DNA from: Sphingomonas baiyangensis
Lineage (GTDB): Bacteria > Pseudomonadota > Alphaproteobacteria > Sphingomonadales > Sphingomonadaceae
Reading direction: 5' to 3'
Length of the DNA: 64,000 nucleotides
NCBI RefSeq assembly: GCF_005144715.1
Contig: NZ_SWKR01000001.1
Span: 496,001-560,000, forward strand
Below are positions 38,998 to 49,409 of this stretch, in pieces (within the stretch, counting starts at the first letter, position 1; the number at the start of each line of letters is the position of its first letter). A program made the translations under genes and the position numbers. The notes beneath the pieces were generated by a model that searched no databases, was not told where the DNA came from, and worked only from the letters and a program-made list of their open reading frames with translations.

Positions 38998-39191
38998 CAT
39001 GCGCGGGAGAGCGCTCGCCTGTATATTCAGGCAAGCCACCGAAGGAGCAACCGCCCCGGAATCTCTCAGGTATCGGGACCGCGCATGGCTCGACGCTCTG
39101 GAAAGCGCGCCGGCTTTCAGCCGGTGCCACCGAAGGGGTAACTTCGCCGTTCCGCGCGGAGGAAAGCTCTCAGGTTCCGTGACAGAGGGGG
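38998..39191 (+). ncRNA. Tandem glycine riboswitch of the gcv operon
   Basis: Two glycine-type aptamers lie head to tail. Aptamer I is closed by CATGCGCGG (38998-39006) and CCGCGCATG (39079-39087) and contains GCCACCGAAGGAGCAA and ATCTCTCAGG; aptamer II contains GCCACCGAAGGGGTAA and CTCTCAGG and is closed by CTCTG (39096-39100) with CAGAG (39183-39187). These are the conserved gcvT-motif strings. Glycine binding normally turns the operon on. The rest of the 38892-39261 gap holds a short hairpin (38954-38973) and the expression platform. Confidence 0.95.
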
Positions 39192-39246
39192 CGATGATCC
39201 GCCGGCGGCCGCATGCGCCGCGGGACCATCGTGTGCCACCCCTCTG
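39183..39246 (+). promoter_or_regulatory. Expression platform of the glycine riboswitch
   Basis: CAGAGGGG (39183-39190), which contains the 3' strand of aptamer II helix P1, can also pair perfectly with CCCCTCTG (39239-39246). The latter ends 15 nt before the gcvT start codon. The enclosed region folds further (CGATG 39192-39196 with CATCG 39227-39231). The two pairings exclude each other, as expected of a switch. No U-tract follows, so control of translation or Rho access is more likely than intrinsic termination. Confidence 0.65.
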
Positions 39247-39261
39247 CCAGAAAGCCGCGCA

Positions 39262-40410
39262 TTGCCTGATTCGCCTGACCTGCTCGACGAAGCCGATGCG
39301 CCCGAGGCGCTGATCCTGCCGCTCGACGGCTGGCACCGCGCGCGCGCCGCGCGCATGGTCGATTTCGCCGGCTATCCGATGCCCATCCAGTATGAAGGCA
39401 TCATGGCCGAGCATCTGTGGACGCGCGAAGCGGCCGGGCTGTTCGACGTCAGCCATATGGGCCAGCTGCGCCTGTCGGGCGACGGCGCCGATACCGCGCT
39501 CGAGGCACTGCTGCCCGGCGACATCGCTGGGCTCGGCGAGGGCCGGCTGCGCTATTCGCTGCTGCTGGGCGAGGATGGCGGCATCCTCGACGACCTGATG
39601 GTGACTCGGCTTCCGGGCGGCGACCTCTATCTCGTCGTCAACGGCGCGATGAAGTGGGACGATATCGCGCATCTGCGCGAGCATCTACCCGATGCGATCC
39701 AGCTCAACCATATGGACGATCACGCGCTGCTGGCGTTGCAGGGGCCGAAGGCGGTCGACGCGCTCCGCCGGCTGGTGCCCGGCGTCGCGGCGCTCACCTT
39801 CATGACCGCCGCTGCGTTCGACTGGCAGGGCACGCCGCTCTGGATCAGCCGCTCGGGCTATACCGGCGAGGACGGGTTCGAGATTTCGGTGCCGTCCGAA
39901 GCCGTCGAAGCATTTGCCGATGCGCTCGCCGCGCAGCCCGAGGTGAAGCCCGCGGGCCTCGGCGCACGCGATTCGCTGCGGCTCGAGGCCGGACTGCCGC
40001 TCTACGGCCATGATCTCGATCCCGAGACGACGCCCGTCGCCGCCGATCTGGGCTTCGCGCTGTCGAAGCGCCGCCGCGCCGGGGGGGGCTTCCCCGGCGC
40101 CGAGCGCATCCTTGCCGAAGCCGCCGAGGGCGCTGTCAGCCGCCGCGTCGGGCTGCTGATCGAAGGGCGCCAGCCGGTGCGCGAAGGCGCGATGGTGGTC
40201 GACGCCGCCGGCGAACAGGTCGGCCGCGTCACTTCGGGCGGGTTCGCTCCCAGTGTCGGCGCGCCGATCGCGATGGCGTATGTGCCCGCGGGCTATGCAA
40301 CGCCGGGCACGCGCCTCGCGCTCGAACAGCGCGGCAAGCGTCATGCCGCCAGCGTCACGACGATGCCGTTCGTCCCCCATCGCTATGTTCGCAAGGGAGC
40401 AAGCCAGTGA
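39262..40410 (+). CDS. gcvT: Aminomethyltransferase (glycine cleavage T protein)
   Basis: This 382-residue protein has [51 protein letters not shown] and [21 protein letters not shown], all GcvT landmarks. It moves the aminomethyl carbon to tetrahydrofolate. The start is TTG at 39262 with AGAAAG upstream, just after the riboswitch platform. A run of eight G (40081-40088) encodes a Gly-Gly-Gly and is a possible slippage point, though the frame is intact here. Confidence 0.95.
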   Translation: MPDSPDLLDEADAPEALILPLDGWHRARAARMVDFAGYPMPIQYEGIMAEHLWTREAAGLFDVSHMGQLRLSGDGADTALEALLPGDIAGLGEGRLRYSLLLGEDGGILDDLMVTRLPGGDLYLVVNGAMKWDDIAHLREHLPDAIQLNHMDDHALLALQGPKAVDALRRLVPGVAALTFMTAAAFDWQGTPLWISRSGYTGEDGFEISVPSEAVEAFADALAAQPEVKPAGLGARDSLRLEAGLPLYGHDLDPETTPVAADLGFALSKRRRAGGGFPGAERILAEAAEGAVSRRVGLLIEGRQPVREGAMVVDAAGEQVGRVTSGGFAPSVGAPIAMAYVPAGYATPGTRLALEQRGKRHAASVTTMPFVPHRYVRKGASQ

Positions 40411-40778
40411 GCCGTCATTATACGCAGGACCATGAGTGGATCGAAGTCGCCGGCGACGGCGCGACGGTGGGCATCACAGCCTATGCCGCCGGCCAGCTCG
40501 GCGACGTGGTGTTCGTCGACGTGCCCGATGCCGGCCGCGAAGTCGCCAAGGGCGACGAGGCCGCCGTGGTCGAGAGCGTCAAGGCGGCGAGCGACGTCTA
40601 CGCCCCCGTCTCGGGCAGCATCACCGAGGGCAATGCGGCACTCGCCGACGAACCGGCGCTGGTGAACAGCGACCCCGAAGGCGAAGGCTGGTTCTTCAAG
40701 CTGCGCCTCACGCACCCGTCCGAGCTCGAAGGGCTGATGGACAAAGCGGCGTACAAGGACTTCGTCGCCACGCTCTGA
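40407..40778 (+). CDS. gcvH: Glycine cleavage system H protein
   Basis: The 123-residue product begins [13 protein letters not shown] and has the lipoylated lysine in [12 protein letters not shown] (Lys59). It shuttles the methylamine group between P and T proteins. Its GTG start overlaps the gcvT stop as GTGA. Confidence 0.97.
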   Translation: MSRHYTQDHEWIEVAGDGATVGITAYAAGQLGDVVFVDVPDAGREVAKGDEAAVVESVKAASDVYAPVSGSITEGNAALADEPALVNSDPEGEGWFFKLRLTHPSELEGLMDKAAYKDFVATL

Positions 40779-40786
40779 CTCAAGTT

Positions 40787-40877
40787 CGTCATGCCAGCGA
40801 AGGCTGGCATCTCGGGCTGCATGTACGACGCCAAGGTCGGTTTGCGGCGTGAGACCCCAGCCTTCGCTGGGGTGACG
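40787..40877. repeat. REP-like inverted repeat between gcvH and gcvPA
   Basis: The left arm CGTCATGCCAGCGAAGGC and the right arm CCAGCCTTCGCTGG followed by GGTGACG form an imperfect inverted repeat of about 90 bp with a variable centre. This type of palindrome (CGTCATxCCAGCGAAxGC) is scattered between genes in many sphingomonad and other alphaproteobacterial genomes. It interrupts an otherwise tightly coupled operon and may form an mRNA stem. Confidence 0.8.
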
Positions 40878-40894
40878 GTTCCTGAAAGGCCACC

Positions 40895-42253
40895 ATGCGC
40901 TACCTGCCCCTCACCCCGTCCGATCGCGAGGCGATGCTCGCCACGATCGGTGCCGCCAGCATCGATGATCTGTTCGCCGACGTGCCCGCTGAAGCGCGCC
41001 TCGACGGGCCCATCGCCGGCCTGCCGCTGCACGCCAGCGAGCTCGCGGTCGAGCGTCACATGTTGGCACTGGCACGCCGCAACACTGTGGCGGGCGAAGT
41101 GCCCTTCTTCCTCGGCTGCGGCGCCTATCGCCACCATGTGCCTGCCAGCGTCGATCACCTCATCCAGCGCGGCGAGTTCCTCACCGCCTACACGCCCTAC
41201 CAGCCCGAGATCGCGCAGGGCACGTTGCAGATGCTGTTCGAGTTCCAGAGCCAGGTCGCCCGGCTGTTCGGCATGGATGTCGCCAATGCCAGCATGTACG
41301 ATGGCTCGACCGCGTGCTGGGAAGCAATCACCATGGCGCGGCGCATCACGCGGCGCGGCAAAGCGGTGCTCTCGGGCGGGCTGCACCCGCACTATGTGTC
41401 GGTCGCGCGGACGATGGCGAAATATACCGGCGACGTGCTCGACACGCGCCTGCCGAGCCTCGCCGCCGAGCCCGATACCGACGCGCTCATCGCCGCGATC
41501 GACGGCGAAACCTCGTGCGTGGTGGTGCAATATCCCGATATCCTCGGGCGCATCGGCGATCTCTCGGCGCTGGCCGAGGCGTGCCGCGCGAACAAGACAC
41601 TGCTGATCGCCGTCGTCACCGAGCCGGTGGCGCTGGGCGCCATCCGCTCGCCCGGCGAAATGGGGGCCGACATCGTGGTGGGCGAAGGCCAGGCGCTGGG
41701 CGTCGGGCTGCAATTCGGCGGGCCGTATGTGGGGCTGTTCGCGTGCAAGCAGCAATATGTCCGCCAGATGCCCGGCCGGCTGTGCGGCGAGACCGTGGAT
41801 GCCGAGGGCAAGCGCGGCTTCGTGCTGACGCTGTCGACGCGCGAGCAGCATATCCGCCGCGAAAAGGCGACGAGCAACATCTGCACCAACAGCGGGTTGT
41901 GCGCGCTCGCCTTCTCGATCCACATGACGCTGCTGGGCGAAAAGGGCCTGCGCGGACTGGCGGCGATCAACCATCAGGCGGCGTGCGCGGCGGCCGATCG
42001 GCTGGCGACGGTGCCCGGCGTCGAACTGGTGACGCCCGCCTTCTTCAACGAATTCACGCTGCGCCTGCCGCAGGAAGCGCGGCCCGTGGTGCGCACGCTC
42101 GCCGAACGCGGGGTGCTGGCGGGCGTGTCGCTCGGCCGGCTCTATCCGGGCGAAGCGGCGCTCGAGCGCGGGCTGGTGGTGGCGGTCACCGAAACGACGA
42201 CGACCGGAGATGTCGAGGCGCTGGCGACTGCACTTCAGGAGGTGCTGGCATGA
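40895..42253 (+). CDS. gcvPA: Glycine dehydrogenase (decarboxylating) subunit 1
   Basis: This 452-residue protein is the N-terminal half of the P protein: [47 protein letters not shown] and [19 protein letters not shown] are its landmarks. With subunit 2 it decarboxylates glycine. It begins after the REP-like repeat and overlaps gcvPB as ATGA. Confidence 0.97.
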   Translation: MRYLPLTPSDREAMLATIGAASIDDLFADVPAEARLDGPIAGLPLHASELAVERHMLALARRNTVAGEVPFFLGCGAYRHHVPASVDHLIQRGEFLTAYTPYQPEIAQGTLQMLFEFQSQVARLFGMDVANASMYDGSTACWEAITMARRITRRGKAVLSGGLHPHYVSVARTMAKYTGDVLDTRLPSLAAEPDTDALIAAIDGETSCVVVQYPDILGRIGDLSALAEACRANKTLLIAVVTEPVALGAIRSPGEMGADIVVGEGQALGVGLQFGGPYVGLFACKQQYVRQMPGRLCGETVDAEGKRGFVLTLSTREQHIRREKATSNICTNSGLCALAFSIHMTLLGEKGLRGLAAINHQAACAAADRLATVPGVELVTPAFFNEFTLRLPQEARPVVRTLAERGVLAGVSLGRLYPGEAALERGLVVAVTETTTTGDVEALATALQEVLA

Positions 42254-43812
42254 ACGCGATCAACCAGAGCGGCTGGAAGCCCGAGATGCAGCCCGCCGGC
42301 GAGGGCGCCGCGCCCGCGACGCACACCGGCAACCGCGCGCTGATGCTCGGAGAACCGCTGATCTTCGAGATTGGCGACAGCGCGACGACGGGCGTGGACC
42401 TTGCCGAAGTGCCCGCCGGCGAAAACCGCCTTGCGGGCCTCGCGCGCACCGCGCCGATCGGCCTGCCCGGCCTGTCCGAACCCGAGACGGTGCGTCACTA
42501 TACCCGGCTCAGCCGCCAGAACTACGCCATCGACCTCGGCCTGTTCCCGCTCGGCTCGTGCACGATGAAGCATAATCCGCGGCTCAACGAGAAGGTCGCG
42601 CGGCTGCCCGGCTTCGCCGACGTTCACCCGCTGCAGCCCGTCGATACGGTGCAGGGAGCGCTCGCCGTCATCAACGAACTGGCCTTCTGGCTGATCGACC
42701 TGACGGGCATGCACGGCGTCGCGATGAGCCCCAAGGCGGGCGCGCATGGCGAATTGTGCGGCATCCTGTGCATCAAGGCCGCGCTCGAGGCGCGTGGCGA
42801 GCATGACCGCCGCGTCATCCTCGTCCCCGAAAGCGCGCACGGCACCAACCCGGCGACCGCGGCCTTTGCCGGCTTCAAGGTCGAGGACATTCCCGCCACG
42901 CCCGAAGGCCGCGTCGACCTCGGGGCGCTGAAGGCGCGGCTCGGCCCCGACGTGGCGGGGGTGATGATTACCAACCCCAATACCTGCGGCTTGTTCGAGC
43001 GCGACATGAAGGCGATCTCGGATGCCGTCCACGCCGCCGGCGGCTATGTCTATTGTGACGGCGCCAATTTCAACGCCATCGTCGGGCGGGTGCGGCCGGG
43101 CGATCTTGGCATCGATGCGATGCACATCAACCTGCACAAGACCTTTTCCACGCCGCATGGCGGCGGCGGACCGGGCTCGGGGCCGGTGGTGCTGTCGAAG
43201 GCGCTGTCGCCCTATGGCCCGCTGCCCTTCACCGAGCGCCATGCCGACGGGCATATCACGCTGGTCGAGGAGGAGACGGTGGGCGACCGCCATCCCGACA
43301 GCTTCGGCCGCATGACCGCGTTCCACGGCCAGATGGGCATGTTCACGCGCGCGCTCGCCTATATCCTGAGCCATGGCGCCGACGGCCTGCGGCAGGTTGC
43401 CGAGGATGCGGTGCTCAACGCCAATTACGTGCTGCGCAGCCTTGCCGACACGCTCGACGCGCCGTTCGCGGACTCGGGGCCGTGCATGCACGAAGCACTG
43501 TTCAGCGATGCAGGGCTCGCCGAGGGCTTCTCGACGCTCGACATCGCCAAGGGCCTGATCGACGAGGGCTATCACCCGATGACGGTCTATTTCCCGCTCG
43601 TCGTCCACGGCGCGATGCTCGTCGAGCCGACCGAGACCGAGAGCAAGGCCGCGCTCGATCAGTTCATCGGCGCGGTGAAGGCGGTCGCGGCGCGCGCCAA
43701 GGCCGGCGACGCCAGCCTCAAATCGGCCCCCCATTTCGCCCCGCGCCGCCGGCTCGACGAAACGCTGGCGGCGAGAAAGCCCGTGCTGGCGTGGCAGGAG
43801 CCGGCGGCTTAG
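42250..43812 (+). CDS. gcvPB: Glycine dehydrogenase (decarboxylating) subunit 2
   Basis: This 520-residue protein carries the PLP site [20 protein letters not shown] with the cofactor lysine, [27 protein letters not shown] and the C-terminal [19 protein letters not shown]. It forms the active P-protein with subunit 1. The ATG at 42250 overlaps the gcvPA stop. It is the last gene of the riboswitch-controlled operon. Confidence 0.97.
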   Translation: MNAINQSGWKPEMQPAGEGAAPATHTGNRALMLGEPLIFEIGDSATTGVDLAEVPAGENRLAGLARTAPIGLPGLSEPETVRHYTRLSRQNYAIDLGLFPLGSCTMKHNPRLNEKVARLPGFADVHPLQPVDTVQGALAVINELAFWLIDLTGMHGVAMSPKAGAHGELCGILCIKAALEARGEHDRRVILVPESAHGTNPATAAFAGFKVEDIPATPEGRVDLGALKARLGPDVAGVMITNPNTCGLFERDMKAISDAVHAAGGYVYCDGANFNAIVGRVRPGDLGIDAMHINLHKTFSTPHGGGGPGSGPVVLSKALSPYGPLPFTERHADGHITLVEEETVGDRHPDSFGRMTAFHGQMGMFTRALAYILSHGADGLRQVAEDAVLNANYVLRSLADTLDAPFADSGPCMHEALFSDAGLAEGFSTLDIAKGLIDEGYHPMTVYFPLVVHGAMLVEPTETESKAALDQFIGAVKAVAARAKAGDASLKSAPHFAPRRRLDETLAARKPVLAWQEPAA

Positions 43813-43830
43813 GCTCGTCCTGCTCCTAGT

Positions 43831-43975
43831 CCGTTCGTTCTGAGTAGCCGTCGAGTAGCCGCGAAGCGGCGTATCGAGATGGCGTATCGAAGGAACCACT
43901 CACCAGGCGGCAGTACTTCGATACGCGTCCTCAATACGCCCTCCGGGCTACTCGGCCGCTACTCAGCACGAACGG
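43831..43975. repeat. Nested REP-like inverted repeat between gcvPB and glmM
   Basis: CCGTTCGTTCTGAGTAGC at 43831 has an inverted partner GCTACTCAGCACGAACGG ending at 43975. Inside are further inverted strings (GTATCGAAG and CTTCGATAC) and a direct GAGTAGCCG repeat. The core resembles intergenic repeats common in Sphingomonadales. It separates the convergent genes gcvPB and glmM and could help termination of both. Confidence 0.8.
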
Positions 43976-43997
43976 CGCGAGGAAGGATGGCGCCGCC

Positions 43998-45335
43998 TCA
44001 AACCGCCGCCTGCACCGCCGCGCAGATGCGGTCGACCACGGCCTCGACTTCGCCCCGATCGTCGCCCTCGGCCATCACGCGGATCACGGGCTCGGTACCC
44101 GAAGGGCGGATGACCAGCCGGCCGCGGCCCGCCAGATCGGCCTCGGCGGCGGCGATCACGTCGATCACGCTCGCCGCCTCGAGCGGCTTGCCGCCCGAGA
44201 AGCGGACGTTCTTGAGAATCTGCGGCACCGGATCGAAACGATGCAGCACCTCGCTTGCCGGCGCATCGGCGCGTACCATTTCGGCGAGCACCTGCAACGC
44301 CGCGACCAGCCCGTCGCCCGTCGTCGCATAGTCCGACAGGATGATGTGCCCCGATTGCTCGCCGCCGACATTGTGCCCGCGCGAGCGCATCGTCTCGAGC
44401 ACGTAGCGGTCGCCCACCTTGGTGCGCACCAGGCCAATGCCCTGCGCCTTCAAATGCCGCTCGAGCCCCAGGTTCGACATGACCGTCGCCACCAGCCCGC
44501 CGCCGTTCAGCCGTCCGCGCCGCGCCCAGCCGCCCGCGATCACCGCCATCAGCTGGTCGCCGTCGATCACGCGGCCGCCCTCGTCGACTACGATCAGCCT
44601 ATCGGCATCGCCATCGAGCGCAATGCCGATCGCCGCGCCGCTCGCCACCACGGTCTCCTGCAAGGTGGCCGGCGCGGTCGATCCGACATGGTCGTTAATG
44701 TTCTTGCCATTGGGCTCGACGCCGATCGCCACCACCTCGGCGCCCAGTTCCCACAATGCCGAGGGCGCCACCTGATAGGCGGCACCATTGGCGCAATCGA
44801 CCACCACGCGCAGCCCGTCGAGCCGCAGATCCTCGGGGAAGGTGGCCTTGGCGAAATGGATGTAGCGCCCGCGCGCATCCTCAATCCGCTTGGCGCGGCC
44901 GATATCGGCGGCGGCGGCGAGCGGCACCTCGCCGTCGATCAGCGCCTCGATCGCCAGTTCGTCGGCATCCGAGAGCTTGTAGCCGTCGGGGCCGAACAGC
45001 TTGAGGCCGTTGTCGGCATAAGGATTGTGACTGGCCGAGATCATCACGCCCAGATCGGCGCGCATCGATCGCGTGAGCAGCGCCACGGCGGGCGTCGGCA
45101 TCGGCCCCACCAGCACCACATCCATGCCGACCGAGGTGAAGCCCGCAACCAGCGCGTTCTCGAGCATATAGCCCGACAGGCGCGTGTCCTTGCCGATCAC
45201 CACGCGATGCTTGTGATCGCCGCGACGGAAGTGCGCGCCCGCCGCCATGCCGACGCGCATCGCCATCGCCGCGGTCATCGGCGACCGGTTGGTTTCGCCC
45301 CGAATCCCGTCGGTGCCGAAATATTTTCTTGCCAT
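43998..45335 (-). CDS. glmM: Phosphoglucosamine mutase
   Basis: This 445-residue protein begins [14 protein letters not shown], has the phosphorylated serine in [13 protein letters not shown] (Ser102), the metal loop [10 protein letters not shown] and the C-terminal [12 protein letters not shown]. It converts glucosamine-6-phosphate to glucosamine-1-phosphate for peptidoglycan and lipopolysaccharide. It diverges from the symporter gene across a 72-bp gap. Confidence 0.97.
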   Translation of the reverse strand: MARKYFGTDGIRGETNRSPMTAAMAMRVGMAAGAHFRRGDHKHRVVIGKDTRLSGYMLENALVAGFTSVGMDVVLVGPMPTPAVALLTRSMRADLGVMISASHNPYADNGLKLFGPDGYKLSDADELAIEALIDGEVPLAAAADIGRAKRIEDARGRYIHFAKATFPEDLRLDGLRVVVDCANGAAYQVAPSALWELGAEVVAIGVEPNGKNINDHVGSTAPATLQETVVASGAAIGIALDGDADRLIVVDEGGRVIDGDQLMAVIAGGWARRGRLNGGGLVATVMSNLGLERHLKAQGIGLVRTKVGDRYVLETMRSRGHNVGGEQSGHIILSDYATTGDGLVAALQVLAEMVRADAPASEVLHRFDPVPQILKNVRFSGGKPLEAASVIDVIAAAEADLAGRGRLVIRPSGTEPVIRVMAEGDDRGEVEAVVDRICAAVQAAV

Positions 45336-45407
45336 CGCCGCTCGCGTCCTCACCTTGCCCGCTTCGTGCCGGGCGACCGATAGCGCCGCAAGACAAGAAG
45401 GGCGAGT

Positions 45408-46682
45408 ATGTCGCAACCCATGCGTATATTGTTGGCGCTGTTCGCGGGCCTCGCGATCGGCATCGGACTGGCGACCGTCCAGCCGGGCTGGGCCGAGGCG
45501 GGATCGGCGGTAGCGCAGCCGATCGGCACGATGTGGCTCAACGCGCTGCGCATGACGATCGTGCCGCTGGTGGTGGCGCTGCTCGTCACCGGCGTCGCCG
45601 CCACCGCGCGGGCCGCCAAAGCGAGCCGGCTGGCGGGGCGCGCGATCGCGATCTTCATCGGTTTCCTGTGGCTTTCGTCGGCGCTTGGTGCCGCGATCAC
45701 GCTGACGCTGCTCGACTGGTTCCCGCTGCCCGCCGATGCCGGCTCCGCACTGCGCGCCGCCTTCACCAGCGCGGCACCGGCAGGCGAGGTGCCGCCCTTT
45801 TCCGACTTCCTCGTGGCGATGGTGCCCACCAATCCGATCATGGCGGCGGCCGAGGACAATTTCCTGCCGCTCATCGTGTTCACGCTCACCTTCGCCTTCG
45901 CGCTCACCCGCCTGCCCGACGAGCCACGCGATCTGCTGACGCGCTTCTTCCAGGCGATCGCCGACACGATGCTGGTGGTGATCGGCTGGGTGCTGTGGCT
46001 GGCGCCGATCGGCGTCGGCGCGCTCGCCTATGTCGTCGGGGCGCGCGCTGGCACCGCCGCTTTCGGCGCGCTCGTCCATTATGTCGCGGTGGTCGCGGGC
46101 ACCGGCGTGCTCGTCTGGACGCTGGCCTATCCCACCGCGCGCTTGGGCGGCGGCGTGCCGTTGCCGCGCTTCGTGCGCGCGGTGTTCCCGGCACAGGCCG
46201 TGGCGGTGAGCACGCAGAGCTCGCTCGCCTCGCTGCCGGCGATGCTGCGCGGCACCGAGGCGCTGGGCCTGCCCGTGGCGACCGCGGGCGTGGTGCTGCC
46301 GCTGGCGGTGGCGATCTTCCGCTTCACCGGGCCCGCCATGAACCTGTCGGTCGCGCTCTATGTCGCGCATGTGTTCGGCATGGCGCTCGGCCCCGAGCAG
46401 ATCGCGATCGGCATCGCGGCGGCGGCGATCACCACGCTCGGCGCGGTCAGCCTGCCGGGATCGATCAGCTTCGTCTCGTCGATCGCGCCGATCGCGCTCG
46501 CGATGGGCGTGCCGATCGAGCCGCTGGCGCTGCTGGTGGCGGTCGAGACGATGCCAGACATCATCCGCACGCTGGGCAATGTGACGATGGACGTGGCCGT
46601 CACCAGCATGGTCTCGCGCGGCGAGACGACGCCGCGCGGCGAAGGCGATGCAGTACTCGCGGCACACGCCCCCGACGCCTGA
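45408..46682 (+). CDS. Dicarboxylate/amino acid:cation symporter (DAACS family)
   Basis: This 424-residue membrane protein has [22 protein letters not shown], the [11 protein letters not shown] reentrant serine-rich hairpin, and [24 protein letters not shown], which matches the second membrane motif of glutamate/dicarboxylate symporters such as GltP and DctA. The substrate is not clear. It ends 37 bp before the 3' end of the convergent tRNA gene. Confidence 0.9.
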   Translation: MSQPMRILLALFAGLAIGIGLATVQPGWAEAGSAVAQPIGTMWLNALRMTIVPLVVALLVTGVAATARAAKASRLAGRAIAIFIGFLWLSSALGAAITLTLLDWFPLPADAGSALRAAFTSAAPAGEVPPFSDFLVAMVPTNPIMAAAEDNFLPLIVFTLTFAFALTRLPDEPRDLLTRFFQAIADTMLVVIGWVLWLAPIGVGALAYVVGARAGTAAFGALVHYVAVVAGTGVLVWTLAYPTARLGGGVPLPRFVRAVFPAQAVAVSTQSSLASLPAMLRGTEALGLPVATAGVVLPLAVAIFRFTGPAMNLSVALYVAHVFGMALGPEQIAIGIAAAAITTLGAVSLPGSISFVSSIAPIALAMGVPIEPLALLVAVETMPDIIRTLGNVTMDVAVTSMVSRGETTPRGEGDAVLAAHAPDA

Positions 46683-46719
46683 ACGGGCGCGCGAGCATCT
46701 ACCCGAGCTGCAAGGAGAG

Positions 46720-46805
46720 TGGTGGACAGGGCTGGATTCGAACCAGCGTACGCTTGCACGGGCAGATTTACAGTCTGCTGCCTTTAACCACTCGGCCACC
46801 TGTCC
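46720..46805 (-). tRNA. tRNA-Tyr (GTA)
   Basis: On the minus strand an 86-nt class II tRNA is visible: acceptor GGACAGG pairs with CCTGTCC, D-arm region GGCCGAGTGGTTAAAGGC, anticodon loop CTGTAAA with anticodon GTA, a long variable arm (CCCGTGCAAGCG region), and T-loop GGTTCGAATCC. The discriminator is A and the CCA end is encoded (46720-46722). Confidence 0.97.
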
Positions 46806-46948
46806 AGGGCCGCTTCGAAAAGCGAGCGCGCCCCATGCCGCAGCGGCTATCGCCTGTCAACGCTTGGCCCCGGCTTGCGCTGGCGGGAGCGCGCGCATAG
46901 CAGATGGCGACGCGTGCCGCACGGGCGCGCGACCGTCCGGGGGAAGTG

Positions 46949-48568
46949 ATGCATCTAGTCCGCCTGCTTGCCGCTGCCAGCCTGATGGTAGCGCCGCCCG
47001 CCGCATCGTACGCGCAGGAGACGGTGCCCCCCGCGCCCGATTTCGCGCGCGTCGTCGATGAAGGCACCAACCGCAGCCAGGTGATGGTGCTGGCGCAGCA
47101 CATGACCGACGTGATCGGCCCGCGCCTCACCAATTCGCCGCAGATGCGCACCGCAGAGGACTGGGCGGTGGCGAAGTTCGCCGAATGGGGCCTCGCCAAC
47201 GCGCGCAAGGAAGGCTTCGATTTCGGCCGCGGCTGGTCGATCGAGCGATCGAGCGTGCGGATGATGACGCCGCGCGCGCTGCAACTCACTGCCATCCCCA
47301 TCGCATGGACGCCCGCGACGCAGGGCACGCTCACTGCCCCCGTGATCGTCGCGCCGCTGAGCAAGCGCGAGCATTTCGCGGCGTGGCGCGGCAAGCTCGG
47401 CGGGCGCATCGTGATGATCTCGGCACCCGGCGCGACTGTGCGCGAGCGCACCGATGCGCCGTTCAAGCGGCTGACCGGCGAGGACATTGCCAAGCTCGAC
47501 ACGTTCGAGGAGCCGCGCCACGATCCCGCGCGCAACGCCCGGATGCAGGCGGCGCTGACCTTCGAAGAAGAGCTTGACGCCTTCCTTAAGGCCGAAGGCG
47601 CGCTCGCCTTCGCGCGCATGTCGTACCGCGACAACAAGCTGCTGCACGGCGAGGGCTATCTGCACCGCACCGGCGCGTCGCTGCCCGGTGTCGAGATCGC
47701 CGCCGAGGATTATCGCCGCCTCGCCCGCCTCGCCGCCTCGGGCACGCCGCCGACGCTCGAGATCGTGAGCGATGTCAGCTTCCACGACGGCAATGCCGAA
47801 GCCTACAACATCCTCGCCGACATTCCGGGCACCGATCGCGCGGCGGGCTATGTGATGGCGGGCGCGCATTACGACAGCTGGGTGGCTGGCGACGGCGCGG
47901 TCGACAATGCAGCGGGCTCGGCGATGGTGATGGAGGCCGCGCGCATCCTGAAGGCCATGGGCGTGCGCCCCAAGCGCACCATCCGCTTCGCCTTGTGGAA
48001 CGGCGAGGAGCAGGGCCTCTATGGCAGCATCGCCTATATCGAGCGCAATCTGGCGCGCCGGCCCGCGCCGGCGGCGCGCGAGAACGCGCTCCAGACCTAT
48101 GTCAACCAGACGCAGCGCTATCCCGTGACGCCGCTGGCCGGCTATCGCGATCTCGCGGCCTATTTCAACATCGACAACGGCTCGGGCCGGCTGCGCGGCA
48201 TCCATGCCGAAAACAACGCCGCCGCGGTGCCCAAGCTGCGCGAATGGCTGAGCCCCTTCGCACCGATGGGTTCGGGCGCCGTCGTGTTCGGCGAGACGGG
48301 CGGGACCGATCACCAGTTCATGGCCGCGCTCGGCCTGCCCGCCTTCCAATTCGTGCAGGACCCGCTCGACTATAACAGCACGACGCATCATTCGAGTGCC
48401 GACACCTTCGACCATCTGGTGCCTGCCGACATGCGCCAGGGCGCGATGGTGCTGGCATGGATGCTGCTCCAGGCCGCCAATGCCGACGCGCCGCTGCCGC
48501 GCAACCCGCTGCCGCGCCAGCCGCTGCCGACCAACCCCTTCGCCACCCCCGATCCCAACGCCGAGTAA
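46949..48568 (+). CDS. Secreted M28-family metallopeptidase
   Basis: The 539-residue protein has a signal peptide ending near ASYAQ and an M28 zinc-peptidase domain with AHYDSWVAGDGAVDN (His307, Asp309, Asp319), WNGEEQGLYGS (Glu353/354) and a late HHSSADTFDHL histidine. A PA-like insert domain lies between about 130 and 230. It is likely a periplasmic or outer-membrane-associated amino- or carboxypeptidase. The C-terminal 25 residues are proline-rich with repeated LPRNPLPRQPLPTNP. The start at 46949 follows GGGGAAG. Confidence 0.88.
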   Translation: MHLVRLLAAASLMVAPPAASYAQETVPPAPDFARVVDEGTNRSQVMVLAQHMTDVIGPRLTNSPQMRTAEDWAVAKFAEWGLANARKEGFDFGRGWSIERSSVRMMTPRALQLTAIPIAWTPATQGTLTAPVIVAPLSKREHFAAWRGKLGGRIVMISAPGATVRERTDAPFKRLTGEDIAKLDTFEEPRHDPARNARMQAALTFEEELDAFLKAEGALAFARMSYRDNKLLHGEGYLHRTGASLPGVEIAAEDYRRLARLAASGTPPTLEIVSDVSFHDGNAEAYNILADIPGTDRAAGYVMAGAHYDSWVAGDGAVDNAAGSAMVMEAARILKAMGVRPKRTIRFALWNGEEQGLYGSIAYIERNLARRPAPAARENALQTYVNQTQRYPVTPLAGYRDLAAYFNIDNGSGRLRGIHAENNAAAVPKLREWLSPFAPMGSGAVVFGETGGTDHQFMAALGLPAFQFVQDPLDYNSTTHHSSADTFDHLVPADMRQGAMVLAWMLLQAANADAPLPRNPLPRQPLPTNPFATPDPNAE

Positions 48569-48572
48569 CGAG

Positions 48573-49325
48573 ATGGCCCGTCGCGGACACCGCCCTTCCA
48601 GCCAGCAGAACAATGCCCGCCCGCGCTTCTGGGGGCGGCACGCGGTGCTCGCCGCGCTCGCCAATCCCGAACGCACGGTGCGCAAGCTGTGGGGCACGCG
48701 CGAGGCGGTGGGCGCGCTCGATCTGCCGCCCGTCATCCCCGTCACTTATGCCGACGTCGCCGATCTCGGCCGGCTGGTGCCCGGCGACGCGCCGCATCAG
48801 GGGCTGGTGATCGAGGTCGATCCGCTCGAGGACATCTGGCTCGGCGACGTGCTCGAACAGGGCGCGCGCGACAGGCGGCCGCTTCTGGTGCTCGATCAGG
48901 TGACCGATCCGCACAATGTGGGCGCAGTGCTGCGCTCGGCCGCAGCGTTCGACGCGCTGGCGATCGTCACGCAGGATCGGCACGCCCCGCCCGAAAGCGG
49001 CGCGCTGGCACGCGCGGCATCGGGCGCGCTCGAGCTCGTGCCATGGGTGCGCGTCGTCAATCTGGCGCGCGCGCTGGGCGAGATCGCCGAGGCCGAGTTC
49101 TGGCGTGTCGGCCTGGCGGGCGGCACCGAGGTGACGCTCGATCAGGCGCTGACGGGCGGCGGCAAGGTCGCACTGGTGCTCGGTGCCGAGGGCGAGGGGA
49201 TGCGCCACAACACGATGACGCATTGCGACACGCTCGCGCGCCTGCCGATCAGCCCCAAGGTCGAGAGCCTCAACGTGTCGAACGCTGCGGCGATCGCGCT
49301 CTATGCGGTGGCGGCGCGCCGCTGA
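48573..49325 (+). CDS. rlmB: 23S rRNA (guanosine-2'-O)-methyltransferase RlmB / TrmH family
   Basis: This 250-residue SPOUT enzyme has the N-terminal substrate-binding FWGRHAVLAALANPER, then LLVLDQVTDPHNVGAVLRSAAAF, LVLGAEGEGMR and the knot motif SLNVSNAAAIALY. RlmB methylates 23S rRNA; other TrmH-type targets cannot be excluded. It starts 4 bp after the M28 peptidase stop. A neighbouring tRNA-Tyr gene lies upstream. Confidence 0.9.
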   Translation: MARRGHRPSSQQNNARPRFWGRHAVLAALANPERTVRKLWGTREAVGALDLPPVIPVTYADVADLGRLVPGDAPHQGLVIEVDPLEDIWLGDVLEQGARDRRPLLVLDQVTDPHNVGAVLRSAAAFDALAIVTQDRHAPPESGALARAASGALELVPWVRVVNLARALGEIAEAEFWRVGLAGGTEVTLDQALTGGGKVALVLGAEGEGMRHNTMTHCDTLARLPISPKVESLNVSNAAAIALYAVAARR

Positions 49326-49409
49326 TTTTGCGCCGGTGGGTGCGACTTTTGGGCGGAATCGGCTAAGGGGCGTTTGTCGATCGATACGATCCCCCCAACG
49401 GAATGGACA

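Noticed and set aside
42235..43899. A 554-codon frame on the minus strand opposite gcvPB.
   Set aside because: It mirrors the conserved gcvPB frame and shows only biased composition, with no recognisable motif or ribosome-binding site.
46640..46950. tRNA-Tyr as an attachment site for an integrated element.
   Set aside because: No integrase, no direct repeat of the tRNA end nearby, and flanking genes are ordinary housekeeping genes.
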